Assembly (NCBI RefSeq): GCF_004118375.1
Contig: NZ_SDHX01000001.1
Location: 868,001-932,000, forward strand
DNA: 64,000 nt
Source of the DNA: Oleiharenicola lentus
GTDB lineage: Bacteria; Verrucomicrobiota; Verrucomicrobiia; Opitutales; Opitutaceae
Reading direction: 5' to 3'
The position numbers and the translations under genes are program-made. The notes under the pieces are model-generated. The model searched no databases. It worked only from the letters and a program-made list of their open reading frames with translations, and was not told the DNA's origin. Of this stretch, positions 16,501 through 27,306 are shown in pieces. How positions within the stretch are numbered: the stretch's first letter is position 1; each line of letters begins with the position of its first letter.

Positions 16501-17484
16501 ATGCCCGCCGTCTCGGTCATCATGGCCTACCACCGGATCACTCCGCACCTGCGGCCGGCGGTGCGGAGCATCCTCGCTCAGACGCTCGGTGATCTGGAAC
16601 TGATCGCGGTGGACAACGGCACGGGTCAAGGGCTCGGGGCCTTGGGGGAGGAGGGGCGGGATCCGCGCGTGCGGTTGCTGTCGTTCCCGGAAAACCGGGG
16701 CATCGCCGCCGCGCACAACGCCGCGGTGGCGATGGCGTGCGGCGAGTTCATCGCCATGATGGACTACGACGATCTCTCGCTGCCAGCCCGGCTGGAAAGG
16801 CAGGTCGCCGCGCTGCGCGCCGATTCGGCGCTCGGTCTGGTCTTCACGGCGGCGGCTACGATCGATGCCGCGGATCGCGTGGTTGGTCGGGAGTTTGCCA
16901 TCGCGTCACCGCGTGAGCACGCGGCCTTCAGCGCCTACGCGATGCCGGCCAACTCGCCGACGCTCACCGCCCGGCGCGAAGTTTTCGCGCGGTTTCCGCA
17001 CCGGGCAGAGTATCGCATCGCGCCGGACTACGATTTCTACACGCGCGCGGCGGAGGCCTGGCCGAGCCGGACGCTGCCGGAAGTCCTTTTCCATTACCGC
17101 CGGCATGCCGGGCAGACCACGGCGGGCACACCAGCGCTGCAAGTATTGGAGAACGCGCTGACCCGGCTGCTCGCGGCCCGACGGCGGGCCGGACGGCCCG
17201 AGGCCTTTGCCGAACTGATGGTCCGGACCGCGGCGATGCGAGATCGACCGCCCGTGCCGGCGGACACGTTCGCGTGGTTGGCCGAGCGCGCGCTTGAGGA
17301 GAAACTCGCGGTGCTGGCCGCTCATTCCGCACGCCGTTTGATCAACGCACGCCGCAATTTGCGCGGGCTGGATGAGGGCCTCTCCCTGATGCTGGAGGCA
17401 CAAGTTAACGGCGGGTTTAGCGCGGAAGCGTTGCGGATTTTTCTGACCGGCCCGTTGAGGACTCACGACCTCCGACCGCTGTGA
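16501..17484 (+). CDS. Family 2 glycosyltransferase
   Basis: A 327-residue enzyme that transfers a sugar from a nucleotide donor in the cytoplasm. The GT-A fold is visible from the start: VSVIMAYHRITPHLRPAVRS, LELIAVDNGTGQG, NRGIAAAHNAA and the metal-binding MDYDD motif (residues 87-91). The C-terminal third is helical without a transmembrane segment. ATG 16489 is a possible alternative, four codons earlier. It is divergent from the ligase gene and converges on the HAD-like gene, with 9 bases between stop codons. Confidence 0.88.
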   Translation: MPAVSVIMAYHRITPHLRPAVRSILAQTLGDLELIAVDNGTGQGLGALGEEGRDPRVRLLSFPENRGIAAAHNAAVAMACGEFIAMMDYDDLSLPARLERQVAALRADSALGLVFTAAATIDAADRVVGREFAIASPREHAAFSAYAMPANSPTLTARREVFARFPHRAEYRIAPDYDFYTRAAEAWPSRTLPEVLFHYRRHAGQTTAGTPALQVLENALTRLLAARRRAGRPEAFAELMVRTAAMRDRPPVPADTFAWLAERALEEKLAVLAAHSARRLINARRNLRGLDEGLSLMLEAQVNGGFSAEALRIFLTGPLRTHDLRPL

Positions 17485-17493
17485 AGCGACCGT

Positions 17494-19449
17494 TTACTCC
17501 GGTCGGCCGGTGAGCCGCCAGCGCCACCGCTTGAGGCTGGAGAAAAGCCGCAACAGGGGAGCGTGGCCCAGTGCGGCCTGGCCCTGCACCCACCAATGGG
17601 GCGGGCGTCTGCGATGATCGCGAATCGCCTCACACAGCATGCTGAAATCCATGGCTGCGCAAAGGCCGGCATGCTTCTGTTCAAAATATTGGTCGGAGTG
17701 GGGCAGGGAGCCGAGCACGCGGGCTTCCTGGGCGGCAGGCTGGTCGTGCAGTTGGCGATACACGCCGATGACGGTGCGGGCGAATTCATCCTCGGGGGCG
17801 GTGGCGGCATCGGCGACCGCCAGCAGGTGTTTGGCAAAGGCGAGCACGGCCCGTTGAAAAAGCCGGATCTCGGCAAGGTTTACCGGTCCGGTCTCCTGCA
17901 GGCGAACGGACAGGCGGCCGGCGTGCGACGCAAAGCCTGCCGCCTGGCCGTGATCCGCCTGGGCCATCAATTCGATGAGCACCTTGTGGGACTCCTCCCG
18001 CAGGAGGGGCAAGGGGGCGAACCGGTTGGTGTAGGCGAGGGCCTCGCCGGCGAAGGGACGCGAGCCGGCGGGCATCAGCCCGAGATAGAAACCGGTCAGC
18101 GGGGCGGGACCGTGCGGGCCGCCGAGAATATGCTCAAGGTTTCGTTGGATGGTTCCGAACCAGCCCGCATCCACGATGCCGATGGGCTCGCCGGCAACGA
18201 CGCCGGCTTGCTCCAAGTAGGCCCGGGCCTCGCGGGAGCGCCGGGCCAGGGCCTCACTCAGATCGGCGCGTCGTTCGGGTGCGGTCAGCCAGTCGGCCAA
18301 GGCATCACGTTCTGCCTGCGGCAGGTTGGCTGCGGGATCAACCGAACGGAAACGGGGCGGCAGGTTGGCCGCCCCCCAGGCTTCGTCCAGACCCAGTGGG
18401 AGCAGGCATTGGCGCAAGCTGTGGAAAACGGCATGCGGCGCGACAATCGCCCGAACCGCCGCGGGAGAGTTGATTTCAGCGGGTCCGGAAAAAAGCACCC
18501 GTGAGGCGTGCAGATATTCGCAGGAGATGCCGAAGGGCTCAACCGCTTGAATGGCCTGGGCGATGCGGTGGAAAATCTGGCCGTCGCGGGCCAGAAAATA
18601 AAGCCGGCGCAGTCCGCGACGGCGGGCCTCCGCCAGGGTCCAGCGCACGAAGCCGTAGAAGAGCGGTCCGGCCACCGTGGCGCCGGTTTCCCAAAGCACG
18701 ACCTCGCGCTCATCGGCCGTTCGGTGTTCAAGACGGGCGAGACGCATGGCGCCGGCCAGCAATGAACGCCACGGGGTTGCGAACTCGCCCTCGCTGCCGC
18801 GCGCGGTGCGTTCCCGGGCGGTAAGATGAGCGCTCGTGAAATGGGTGGCGGAGATGCCGAGGCGGCGCGGGCTGGCCACGTCGGCAAAGGGGTGGTCGCC
18901 GGTGTGGTGCCAATGCGCGAAGTCGCCGCCGGTCTGGGCTTGGGCGATCTTGAAGAGCTGGCCCGAGCTCTTGTTGCCACGGACATCGCCGGAAACCAGC
19001 AGCAGGTCGCCGGGTGCGACCATCCCTTCGCGCTCCAGCCACGGGCGGAGCACGGTCGGGGGCAGATACATGTCGGAGAGGAAGAGCAGGCGTCCTGCCT
19101 GCGTGCGGGCTTGGGCGAGTTCGCTTCGCATCGCGGGTATGCCGTGCAGGTGGCGTGACTCGATCTCCAGTTCCAGGTGACGGGCCGTGGCCGCGGTGGT
19201 TTCGTCCCAGGACAATTGCGCGGCCAGCTCGCGGTGGATGTCATCGAAGAGCACCTCCGTCCAAGGGGACTTCCTGCGCGCGGCCAGCTCGGCGGACCAG
19301 CGGGCTTGGGCCAGAGCCAGCGGGTCCGAGACGGGCACACCGGCGCGTTGCAGCTCCACGCCGAGCCACACGAAGAGATCGCGCGGATGGGCGAAGGCGC
19401 GCGTCACCACCGTGTCGAACACGTCGTAGCTGACCGTCGGGGCGCTCAT
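17494..19449 (-). CDS. HAD-like protein with C-terminal extension (COG5610 type)
   Basis: A 651-residue protein. The N-terminus VSYDVFDTVVTR gives HAD motif I (D9 and D12), LLFLSDMYLPP gives motif II, a basic stretch (GNKSSGQLFKI) may hold the motif III lysine, and HTGDHPFADVASPRRLG is a motif IV-like D-D segment. Beyond ~residue 240 comes a large region (GRPLFYGFVRW-type segments, YFLARDGQIFHRIAQAI, GIVDAGWFGTIQRNLEHIL) typical of HAD proteins that sit in polysaccharide clusters; its activity is not established. ATGA overlap with the methyltransferase gene shows operon structure. Confidence 0.75.
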   Translation of the reverse strand: MSAPTVSYDVFDTVVTRAFAHPRDLFVWLGVELQRAGVPVSDPLALAQARWSAELAARRKSPWTEVLFDDIHRELAAQLSWDETTAATARHLELEIESRHLHGIPAMRSELAQARTQAGRLLFLSDMYLPPTVLRPWLEREGMVAPGDLLLVSGDVRGNKSSGQLFKIAQAQTGGDFAHWHHTGDHPFADVASPRRLGISATHFTSAHLTARERTARGSEGEFATPWRSLLAGAMRLARLEHRTADEREVVLWETGATVAGPLFYGFVRWTLAEARRRGLRRLYFLARDGQIFHRIAQAIQAVEPFGISCEYLHASRVLFSGPAEINSPAAVRAIVAPHAVFHSLRQCLLPLGLDEAWGAANLPPRFRSVDPAANLPQAERDALADWLTAPERRADLSEALARRSREARAYLEQAGVVAGEPIGIVDAGWFGTIQRNLEHILGGPHGPAPLTGFYLGLMPAGSRPFAGEALAYTNRFAPLPLLREESHKVLIELMAQADHGQAAGFASHAGRLSVRLQETGPVNLAEIRLFQRAVLAFAKHLLAVADAATAPEDEFARTVIGVYRQLHDQPAAQEARVLGSLPHSDQYFEQKHAGLCAAMDFSMLCEAIRDHRRRPPHWWVQGQAALGHAPLLRLFSSLKRWRWRLTGRPE

Positions 19450-20180
19450 CCGGCCTTGTCGGCCACCGCCAGCAGGTTTGGCGTGAGAATCGTCTCGCGG
19501 CCGCGTTTCCAGCCCAGCTCGGCTACATAAACCGCGCGTTGCCGCATGCGCACCAAGCAGCGCAGCCACCACGCAACGGTGCGCGGCGTCGGCAACCAGA
19601 ACAGATAGCGCGGTCGCAGCGTGAATTCGATGGCCGTGCAGCGGGGTTCGGCGAATCCACACTGCTCCAGGAGACCGGACAGGCTGTCCGTGGTGAAGCT
19701 GGTCTGATGGGTGTAGTCGTTGTGCAGCCAATAGCTGGCGATCGACGAGGCGGCGTTGGGCACGGTGCAGATCAGCCGCCCGCCGGGACGCATACTGGCG
19801 GCAATCGCACGCAGGAAGCCCGGTTGCGCCGGTCGCGGCACATGCTCCAGCACGTCCATGAGCAGAACAACGGCGTAGGTGCCGCTTCGGGTCGCGAGGA
19901 AAGTCTCCGTGCTCTCGGCATGCACCACATCGAGCTGCTGATTGCGGGCGAAGGCCGCTTGGTTGGCATCCGTCTCGACACCCTGCAGGTTGCGATAACC
20001 CAGCTCGGCGAGGTCCTGCAGCGCATAGCCTCGGCCGCAGCCGACATCGAGCACCGGGGCGTCGCGCTCAAGCGGGAGAAGCGGTCCGAGCATGCGCCGG
20101 TGCAGCAACCGCAGGCCGTTCCGGTGGGCCGGATCATCGGGGTGGTAACGGGCGTAGAACCGGGAATAGTCCAAGGTCAT
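19446..20180 (-). CDS. Class I SAM-dependent methyltransferase
   Basis: A 244-residue enzyme of the Methyltransf_11/23 type. The SAM-binding motif is VLDVGCGRGYALQDL (residues ~43-57), followed by the acidic residue GVETD, then the MDVLEHVPRP motif and the strand GGRLICTVPNAAS. The C-terminal part, with LFWLPTPRTVAWWLRCL, is hydrophobic and may contact membrane-bound substrates. It begins four bases inside the stop of the flippase gene and ends four bases inside the HAD-like gene, so the three are translated together. The substrate is probably a glycan intermediate, by context only. Confidence 0.85.
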   Translation of the reverse strand: MTLDYSRFYARYHPDDPAHRNGLRLLHRRMLGPLLPLERDAPVLDVGCGRGYALQDLAELGYRNLQGVETDANQAAFARNQQLDVVHAESTETFLATRSGTYAVVLLMDVLEHVPRPAQPGFLRAIAASMRPGGRLICTVPNAASSIASYWLHNDYTHQTSFTTDSLSGLLEQCGFAEPRCTAIEFTLRPRYLFWLPTPRTVAWWLRCLVRMRQRAVYVAELGWKRGRETILTPNLLAVADKAG

Positions 20181-21508
20181 GACCGGGTGGGTAGGTCGTC
20201 GGTGCGAGGATTGAACTGGTCGAGCAAAGCCCGCCAGCGGCCGGGTGTAAAGGGGATGAGCAGTCCGCGGATCTGGGCTCCGGCGCACTCCCGCAAAGAT
20301 GGGAAAAGATAACTGCTGAGCACGCCGCTGATCACGCATCCAATCAGCAGCGCGCCGGCGGCGCCAACGCCGCCCAAACGCGGCAGCAGCCACCAACCGG
20401 ACAGAAAGACCGTCCCGATATGCAGCGCGGCGGCTGCAAGGTTTAGCACGGGCGAGGCGGAAAGCAGAATGAACTGCCAGCGGGCCGTGGCGTTCAAGGC
20501 GAACAAGCAGGCCCAGCCCTGCACGACGAGGATCGGCCCGGCCTCGGCATAGGCGGGGCCGTAGATGAGTCGCACCACGAGCCAGCCGAGTCCCGTGCAG
20601 CCGAGCGCCACTCCCCAGCCGAGCAGGGAAAGGGCATCGAAGAGAACCTGCAACCGTCCGGCATATTCCCCGGCGGAGCGCGCATGGCTCGCCGCCAGAG
20701 CGGGGAAAAGACTGAGCGCCATGGTGGAGCCGGCAAACAAGGCGACTTCCGACAACCGGGTGGCTGCGAAATAGAGGCCGGTCTCCCGGTCACCCAACCA
20801 TTGCCGGACCAATATCTGGTCGAGACGCATGGCCAGGCTGACAGCCAGGGTTGAAACCGCCAGCATCGCCCCGCGTTGCCAAAGCGCGCGGGCAATCTCC
20901 GGATCCCAAGTCCATTTTCCGCTGCGCTGCGGGCTGCGCCAGCCGGCCAGGGTCAGGCCAAGTGCGATCAGGCCGGCGTCGGCGACCTGGGCCCAGGCAA
21001 AAGCGGAGAGGCTGGCCCCGGTGGCGACCAGCCAGAGTTTCAAGGTGGCGCCTCCCAAGATGCCCACCGTGCGGACCACCACCGTTCGGCGTGATTCCAG
21101 ATGTCGCTGGAACCACAGGTCCACGACGTCCACCGGCTGAAACAGCAGCCCCAGAGCCACGATCATGACCAAAGGCGCGTCAGCACCGAGTGTTCCGCCA
21201 GCCAGCAAGGCCACCAAACCAACCGTGAGCAGGCCGCCGGCGAGACGCAGCAGGCAGGCCGTGCCGAGCACGGCGCCACTTTGCGTGGGACGTCTGATCA
21301 ACTCGTTCACCACGATCCCCTCGAGACCAAGATTGGCCAGATAGCCGGCAATCAGGGTGACGGTCATCGCGAAGTTGAGGCGTCCGAATCCCTCCGGCTG
21401 CAGGTGTCGCGCCACGACGCCCAGAACGGTGGCGGTGACGAGCGCGCGGGCCAGACGTTCGCCCAAAAGCCAGATGATGTTCTGCAGGGGCTGGCGGGTG
21501 GTGGACAC
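20177..21508 (-). CDS. Polysaccharide flippase (Wzx-like, MOP superfamily)
   Basis: A 443-residue protein with about twelve membrane segments, starting at GTG with VSTTRQPLQNIIWLLGERLARALV. The pattern NIIWLLGERLAR, an early GxLNFAMTV segment and a glycine/alanine-rich C-terminal half fit MOP-superfamily exporters that move undecaprenyl-linked oligosaccharides across the inner membrane. No ATG lies close to this conserved beginning, so the GTG start is preferred. First gene of the three-gene operon with methyltransferase and HAD-like protein; 123 bases separate it from a divergent glycosyltransferase. Confidence 0.8.
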   Translation of the reverse strand: MSTTRQPLQNIIWLLGERLARALVTATVLGVVARHLQPEGFGRLNFAMTVTLIAGYLANLGLEGIVVNELIRRPTQSGAVLGTACLLRLAGGLLTVGLVALLAGGTLGADAPLVMIVALGLLFQPVDVVDLWFQRHLESRRTVVVRTVGILGGATLKLWLVATGASLSAFAWAQVADAGLIALGLTLAGWRSPQRSGKWTWDPEIARALWQRGAMLAVSTLAVSLAMRLDQILVRQWLGDRETGLYFAATRLSEVALFAGSTMALSLFPALAASHARSAGEYAGRLQVLFDALSLLGWGVALGCTGLGWLVVRLIYGPAYAEAGPILVVQGWACLFALNATARWQFILLSASPVLNLAAAALHIGTVFLSGWWLLPRLGGVGAAGALLIGCVISGVLSSYLFPSLRECAGAQIRGLLIPFTPGRWRALLDQFNPRTDDLPTRS

Positions 21509-21631
21509 GGCGGCGATGGCGGCAACATGGCAGGGGCGGACCGAGCATGGGAAGCCCGGAAATGCACCGGTCGGTCCCGCAAGGGGCTGGAATTTCGTTT
21601 CCAACGGCCGGCCCCCCGGTTCAATCCGGCC

Positions 21632-22720
21632 GTGTCCCGCGAGTCGCGCATCACCGTGCTGCATTACACCGGCTCCCGCCGGGACGACGGAGGCGTGCAT
21701 GCGGTGATTCGAAACATCGCGGCCGATGCCCACATGGATGCAGTGCTGGGAGTTTCGCCCGGCTATGGCGCGACCAAGGAACCGTCCTTGCCCGTCTGGT
21801 GCGGCCCGGCTGTGGCGGATGAAATGATCGGTGCGGGCAATCTTTGGCCGACGCTACAGGTGGCATGGAAAATACGGAGCTGGTTGCGCGCTGCGCCGCG
21901 CCGCGTTTATCACGGTCATTCCCGGGCCGGGATGCTTGTCGCCCTGTGGCTGCATTTTCTTGGCGAGGACCGGGCGGTGGTGAGTGTGCACTGCTATGGC
22001 CGGCATCTCTGGGTTTATCGGCTGGCCCACGGCCTTTTGGGCCAACGGTTCTTGTGGTTGAGCCCCGCGATGAAGCGGCACTACGGGCTGCCGGACCTCA
22101 GCTGGAGCGGTTGCATGCCCAACGGCCTGAACGCGTCGCTGTCTGCGGTCATGCGGCGCGGTCCGGGGGCGGACGGAGTGCTGCGGCTGGGCGGGGCGGG
22201 GGCGCTGGTGAGGTGGAAGCGCTGGGATCTCGTGCTGGAGGCTTTGGCGCGGCTACCGGCCTCAGCGAAGGTGCGGTTCATGCACATTGGCGGTGCGCTC
22301 GATTCGGCGGAATCGCGCGCCTGCGAGCAGGACCTGCGGGCCCAGACAGAAAGACTGGGTTTGCGCGACCGGGTCGAGTGGCGCGGCTGGCAACCCTCTT
22401 CGGCCGGATTGCTCGCCGAGGTGGACGCGGTGGTCGTGCCCTCGGACGGCGAGCCGTTCTCGATGATCGCGCTCGAGGCGATGTTTGCGGGCGTGCCGGT
22501 GATCGCGACCCGCGGCGGCGGACCGGAGGATTTTATTGTGGAAGGCGTGAACGGCTGGCTGGTGCCGCAGGGTGATGCCGCGGCGTTGGCGGCGCGGATA
22601 GAGGCGCTGTTGCAACCGGCGGCTTGGAACGGCCTGCGCGTGATGCCGGAGCATCTGCGAAAGTTTTCCATGCCCGAGACCTTGGCCGGCCGCTGGGCCG
22701 CCATCTACGCGAGCCTATAA
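21632..22720 (+). CDS. Family 4-type glycosyltransferase
   Basis: A 362-residue GT-B fold enzyme. The start is a GTG (VSRESRITVLHYTGS), supported by the DDGGVHAVI glycine-rich loop that follows. The C-terminal domain holds LVRWKRWDLVLEAL, ERLGLRDRVEWRGWQ and the donor-binding signature PSDGEPFSMIALEAMFAGVPVIAT, followed by GGGPEDFIVEGVNGWLV. It should transfer a sugar from a nucleotide donor during exopolysaccharide assembly. It overlaps the next minus-strand glycosyltransferase gene by six bases tail to tail. Confidence 0.87.
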   Translation: MSRESRITVLHYTGSRRDDGGVHAVIRNIAADAHMDAVLGVSPGYGATKEPSLPVWCGPAVADEMIGAGNLWPTLQVAWKIRSWLRAAPRRVYHGHSRAGMLVALWLHFLGEDRAVVSVHCYGRHLWVYRLAHGLLGQRFLWLSPAMKRHYGLPDLSWSGCMPNGLNASLSAVMRRGPGADGVLRLGGAGALVRWKRWDLVLEALARLPASAKVRFMHIGGALDSAESRACEQDLRAQTERLGLRDRVEWRGWQPSSAGLLAEVDAVVVPSDGEPFSMIALEAMFAGVPVIATRGGGPEDFIVEGVNGWLVPQGDAAALAARIEALLQPAAWNGLRVMPEHLRKFSMPETLAGRWAAIYASL

Positions 22721-23812
22721 CGCACGGAGCGCCGCGGCGAGGGCGGTGAGGTGGCGCTCGGTGGTGAAGCGGGCGAGGTAGTGCCGGCGGAAGGTGCCGG
22801 GGGGCGGCGGATTGGCTCGCAGTCGGTTCAGCGCGGCAACGAGAGCATCGGCGTGGCCGGGCGCGACGAGGCTGGCTTCGGCTGGAACGGAGTCTGGGAT
22901 CGCAGCCCAGCGCGTCGCGACGATGGGCAGGTCGTGGGCCATGGCCTCGAGCAACACGAGCGGCTGGCCCTCGGCGGGGTAGGTCGTGGGCAGGCAGAGG
23001 CAGTGGCTCTGGCGGAGCAGGTTGGTTTTTTCCGCGCCGTGGACCTGTCCGGCGTAGCGCAGGGTCGCGGGGAACTGGTGGCAGAGTTCGGCGAAGAGAC
23101 CGGCGGCGGCCGGTTGGGCAAAAGCACCCGCGGCCACGAACGTGAATTTCGGCGCATCCTTGGGCGCGCCGGCCGCGCGGTTGGCGGCGAGCACGGCGCT
23201 GGCGGCGGCGAAGAGGCCTTTCTCCTCGCTGCACAGGCCGAGGAAGAGGACTTGAAACGGCTGCCCGTCAGCCAGCGCGCGGACGGGCGGGGCGTCGTCG
23301 GGGTCGGCGATACCGTTGGGCACGACGGCGACCTGGCGCGGTTGAAAGGCCAGCGCGTCGGTCTGGAACGAGTCGCTGAGCACGATCGAGAGAGCGGCAC
23401 GGCCGAGCAGGCGCCGGGCGAGGAAGCGTTCGAGAAAGTTGCCGTGTTCCTCGAGCCAGGCCGCGAGCCCGGCGGCGTGCCAGTGCAGCACGAGGCGTTT
23501 GAAGAAGGGCCGGCAGAGCAGCATCACGAACAGGTCGCGCCAGAGCGCACCGCGTTTGCCCGGGGCCGGCACGTAGTAGAGCGTGTCGCAGCCATCGCGG
23601 CGGCGCGCAGCCAGGGCGTGCAGGCAGGCGGCGAGCAGCGCGATCGCCTTGCTCGGGCGCCAGCGGCCGATGTCGGCGGCGTCGCGCGAGAGAGCAAGGT
23701 TGACGTGGTGCAACGCGATGCCGTGCGCGGGGAGTCCCTCGACGAGCGTCTGCACCATGAGGCTCTGGCCGTGGAGGGGCGGGGGAGTTTGGGCCAGGAC
23801 CAGGAGCTTCAT
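22715..23812 (-). CDS. Family 4-type glycosyltransferase
   Basis: A 365-residue GT-B enzyme starting MKLLVLAQTPPPLHGQS, a typical N-terminal strand and loop. Visible later are LVLHWHAAGLAAWLEE, VVPNGIADPDD, VLFLGLCSEEKGLFAAASAV and the donor-binding PAEGQPLVLLEAMAHDLPIVAT. The 50-codon upstream extension of the frame is not conserved-looking and runs into the exosortase gene. It diverges from the exosortase gene with only 46 bases between start codons, which must contain both promoters or share one control region. Confidence 0.87.
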   Translation of the reverse strand: MKLLVLAQTPPPLHGQSLMVQTLVEGLPAHGIALHHVNLALSRDAADIGRWRPSKAIALLAACLHALAARRRDGCDTLYYVPAPGKRGALWRDLFVMLLCRPFFKRLVLHWHAAGLAAWLEEHGNFLERFLARRLLGRAALSIVLSDSFQTDALAFQPRQVAVVPNGIADPDDAPPVRALADGQPFQVLFLGLCSEEKGLFAAASAVLAANRAAGAPKDAPKFTFVAAGAFAQPAAAGLFAELCHQFPATLRYAGQVHGAEKTNLLRQSHCLCLPTTYPAEGQPLVLLEAMAHDLPIVATRWAAIPDSVPAEASLVAPGHADALVAALNRLRANPPPPGTFRRHYLARFTTERHLTALAAALRAL

Positions 23813-23846
23813 CTTCGGCTTGGAAACGGGACGGGACGCTGGATGA

Positions 23847-25541
<1,695 letters not shown>

Positions 25542-25602
25542 AATCCGCGCGGTATGCGGTGTTGCCAAGCGGGGTGGGCAACCTACCGTAAAACTCCAAG
25601 TG

Positions 25603-27186
25603 ATGCTGACCGTCATCGCCGCAACCAAGCAACTGAGCCAGACAACCGGAACCGCGCCCGTCCTGTGGGCCATGGTTTTCTCGGTGTTGGCCGGATTAGC
25701 CCTGGGCTATACGGCGGTCTGGCTTTTCCTGCGGCAAACTCGGCGGCTCGCCTGTGAGAAGGCGCAGGCCCATCAGGACCTGGCCAAGCGTGAGGCTGCT
25801 GTCGCCGCCCAGGAAATGCTCAGCAAGGCCGAGGAGGAAATCCGCAACCGCGAGGCCGATCTCAACCGCGACCTCGACCGCCGGAAGATTGAGATCGAGA
25901 TGATGCTGCGCGAAATCCGTTCCCACGAGGAATCGCTCGGCCTGCTCGACTACCAGCTGGAGCAGCGACAGGAGCGTCTCGCCCGCGAGGCCGCCGCCAT
26001 CAAGCAGGCGCGCGACGCCATGCGCGATCTCTCCAAGAGCCTGCGCAAGCGCCTCGAGGGGGTCGCCTCGCTCGACGGCGAGGAGGTCCGCAAACAGCTG
26101 CGCGACGAAGTGACCTTCGAGTGCCAGGAGGAACTGCGCGCCCTCCGCAAGGAATTGCTGGAACGCTCCGAGCAGGACCTCGTGCAGCAGGGCAAGCGCA
26201 TGCTGTTGGCGACCATGCAGCGCCTCGTCAGCAAGCCCAACAACGACATCACCGCCACCATCGTCCAGCTGCCCAGCGAGGAAATGAAGGGCCGCATCAT
26301 CGGCCGCGAGGGGCGCAACATCAAATCCTTCGAGGCCGCCACCGGCACCACGCTGCTCATCGACGAGTCGCCCCAGATGGTGCTCATCTCGTCGTTTGAT
26401 CCCGTGCGCCGCGAGGTCGCCAAGCTCGCGCTTGAGTCACTGGTGAAGGACGGGCGCATCCACCCGGCCAGCATCGAGGAGGCCGTGGGCCGCGCGCGCT
26501 CTGACCTCGATCTGCGCATCGGCCAGATCGGCGAGGAGGCCGTGGACCGGCTCAAGATTTCCGGCCTGCACCCCGAGGTCATCAAGCTGCTCGGCAAGCT
26601 GCGTTTCCGTTTTTCCTACACCCAGAACGTGCTGGATCACTCCATCGAGGTGGCGCAGCTCTGTTCGATGCTCGCCTCAGAGCTGGGCCTCGAACCCAAT
26701 ATCGCCAAGCGCGCCGGTTTGCTGCACGACGTCGGCAAGTCCATCGAGGGCGAATACGAGGGCAGCCACGCGCTCATCGGCGCGGACTTCATCCGCCGCT
26801 ACGGCGAGACCCCGATCGTCGTGAACGCCGTCGCCGCGCACCACGAGGAAGTGAAGCCCGAGACGCTCTACGCCGGCCTCGTGATCCTGGCCGACGCCAT
26901 CTCCGCCTCGCGCCCCGGCGCCCGCTCGGAGTCGATGACCAACTACCTCGAACGCCTCGGCCGTCTCGAGCGCCTCGCCATGACGATGCCGGGCGTGCAG
27001 CAGGCCTTCGCCATCCAGGCGGGCCGCGAAGTGCGCGTGGTCGTGCATCCCAACGTCGTGACCGATGACCAGGCCCACGCGCTGGCCAAGACGCTGCGGC
27101 TCAAGATCGAGCAGGAGCTCGACTACCCGAGCACGATCAAGATCACGGTGATCCGCGAGCAGAGATACACCGAGACGGCGACGTGA
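25603..27186 (+). CDS. rny: Ribonuclease Y
   Basis: A 527-residue membrane-anchored endoribonuclease that starts mRNA decay. Order: membrane segment (VLWAMVFSVLAGLALGYTAVWLF, residues ~20-42), long coiled coil (~50-210), KH domain with GRIIGREGRNIKSFE from ~229, and HD domain with LLHDVGKSI where H375-D376 bind the metals. The length is the family norm. MLTVIAATK was chosen because it directly precedes the anchor; the frame extends 60 codons upstream. It follows the exosortase gene by 61 bases in the same direction. Confidence 0.95.
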   Translation: MLTVIAATKQLSQTTGTAPVLWAMVFSVLAGLALGYTAVWLFLRQTRRLACEKAQAHQDLAKREAAVAAQEMLSKAEEEIRNREADLNRDLDRRKIEIEMMLREIRSHEESLGLLDYQLEQRQERLAREAAAIKQARDAMRDLSKSLRKRLEGVASLDGEEVRKQLRDEVTFECQEELRALRKELLERSEQDLVQQGKRMLLATMQRLVSKPNNDITATIVQLPSEEMKGRIIGREGRNIKSFEAATGTTLLIDESPQMVLISSFDPVRREVAKLALESLVKDGRIHPASIEEAVGRARSDLDLRIGQIGEEAVDRLKISGLHPEVIKLLGKLRFRFSYTQNVLDHSIEVAQLCSMLASELGLEPNIAKRAGLLHDVGKSIEGEYEGSHALIGADFIRRYGETPIVVNAVAAHHEEVKPETLYAGLVILADAISASRPGARSESMTNYLERLGRLERLAMTMPGVQQAFAIQAGREVRVVVHPNVVTDDQAHALAKTLRLKIEQELDYPSTIKITVIREQRYTETAT

Positions 27187-27201
27187 GGCGGCTTTGCCGC
27201 C
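27187..27201 (+). terminator. GC hairpin directly after the rny stop
   Basis: GGCGGC-TTT-GCCGCC forms a perfect six-pair hairpin beginning at the base after the stop codon. There is no T-run behind it, so it may block 3'-exonucleases rather than end transcription. Confidence 0.4.
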
Positions 27202-27221
27202 AGGCAACAGGTTTCAATTGG

Positions 27222-27301
27222 CAAGTATCAGGATCCCGCCAAAAGGCAGAATTTTCGCCAACGGAGTTCTTGTTACTTGATACCTGTTGCTTGATACTTC
27301 C
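27222..27301. repeat. Heptamer-type inverted block before queF
   Basis: CAAGTATCAGGATC at 27222-27235 and, in opposite direction, CTTGTTACTTGATACCTG then TTGCTTGATACTTCC at 27269-27301. Read on the minus strand the second block is CAAGCAA-CAGGTAT-CAAGTAA-CAAG, the same unit as inside the exosortase gene. It ends only six bases before the queF ATG and therefore replaces the usual ribosome binding site region. Confidence 0.65.
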
Positions 27302-27306
27302 TGCAA

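Noticed and set aside
14550-16592. 680-codon plus-strand frame opposite rodA and the ligase
   Set aside because: Composition rich in Gln/His/Gly/Ala without domains; both minus-strand genes have membrane topology and family motifs.
27187-27306. preQ1 riboswitch before queF
   Set aside because: The region holds a hairpin and heptamer repeats; no preQ1 aptamer consensus is visible.
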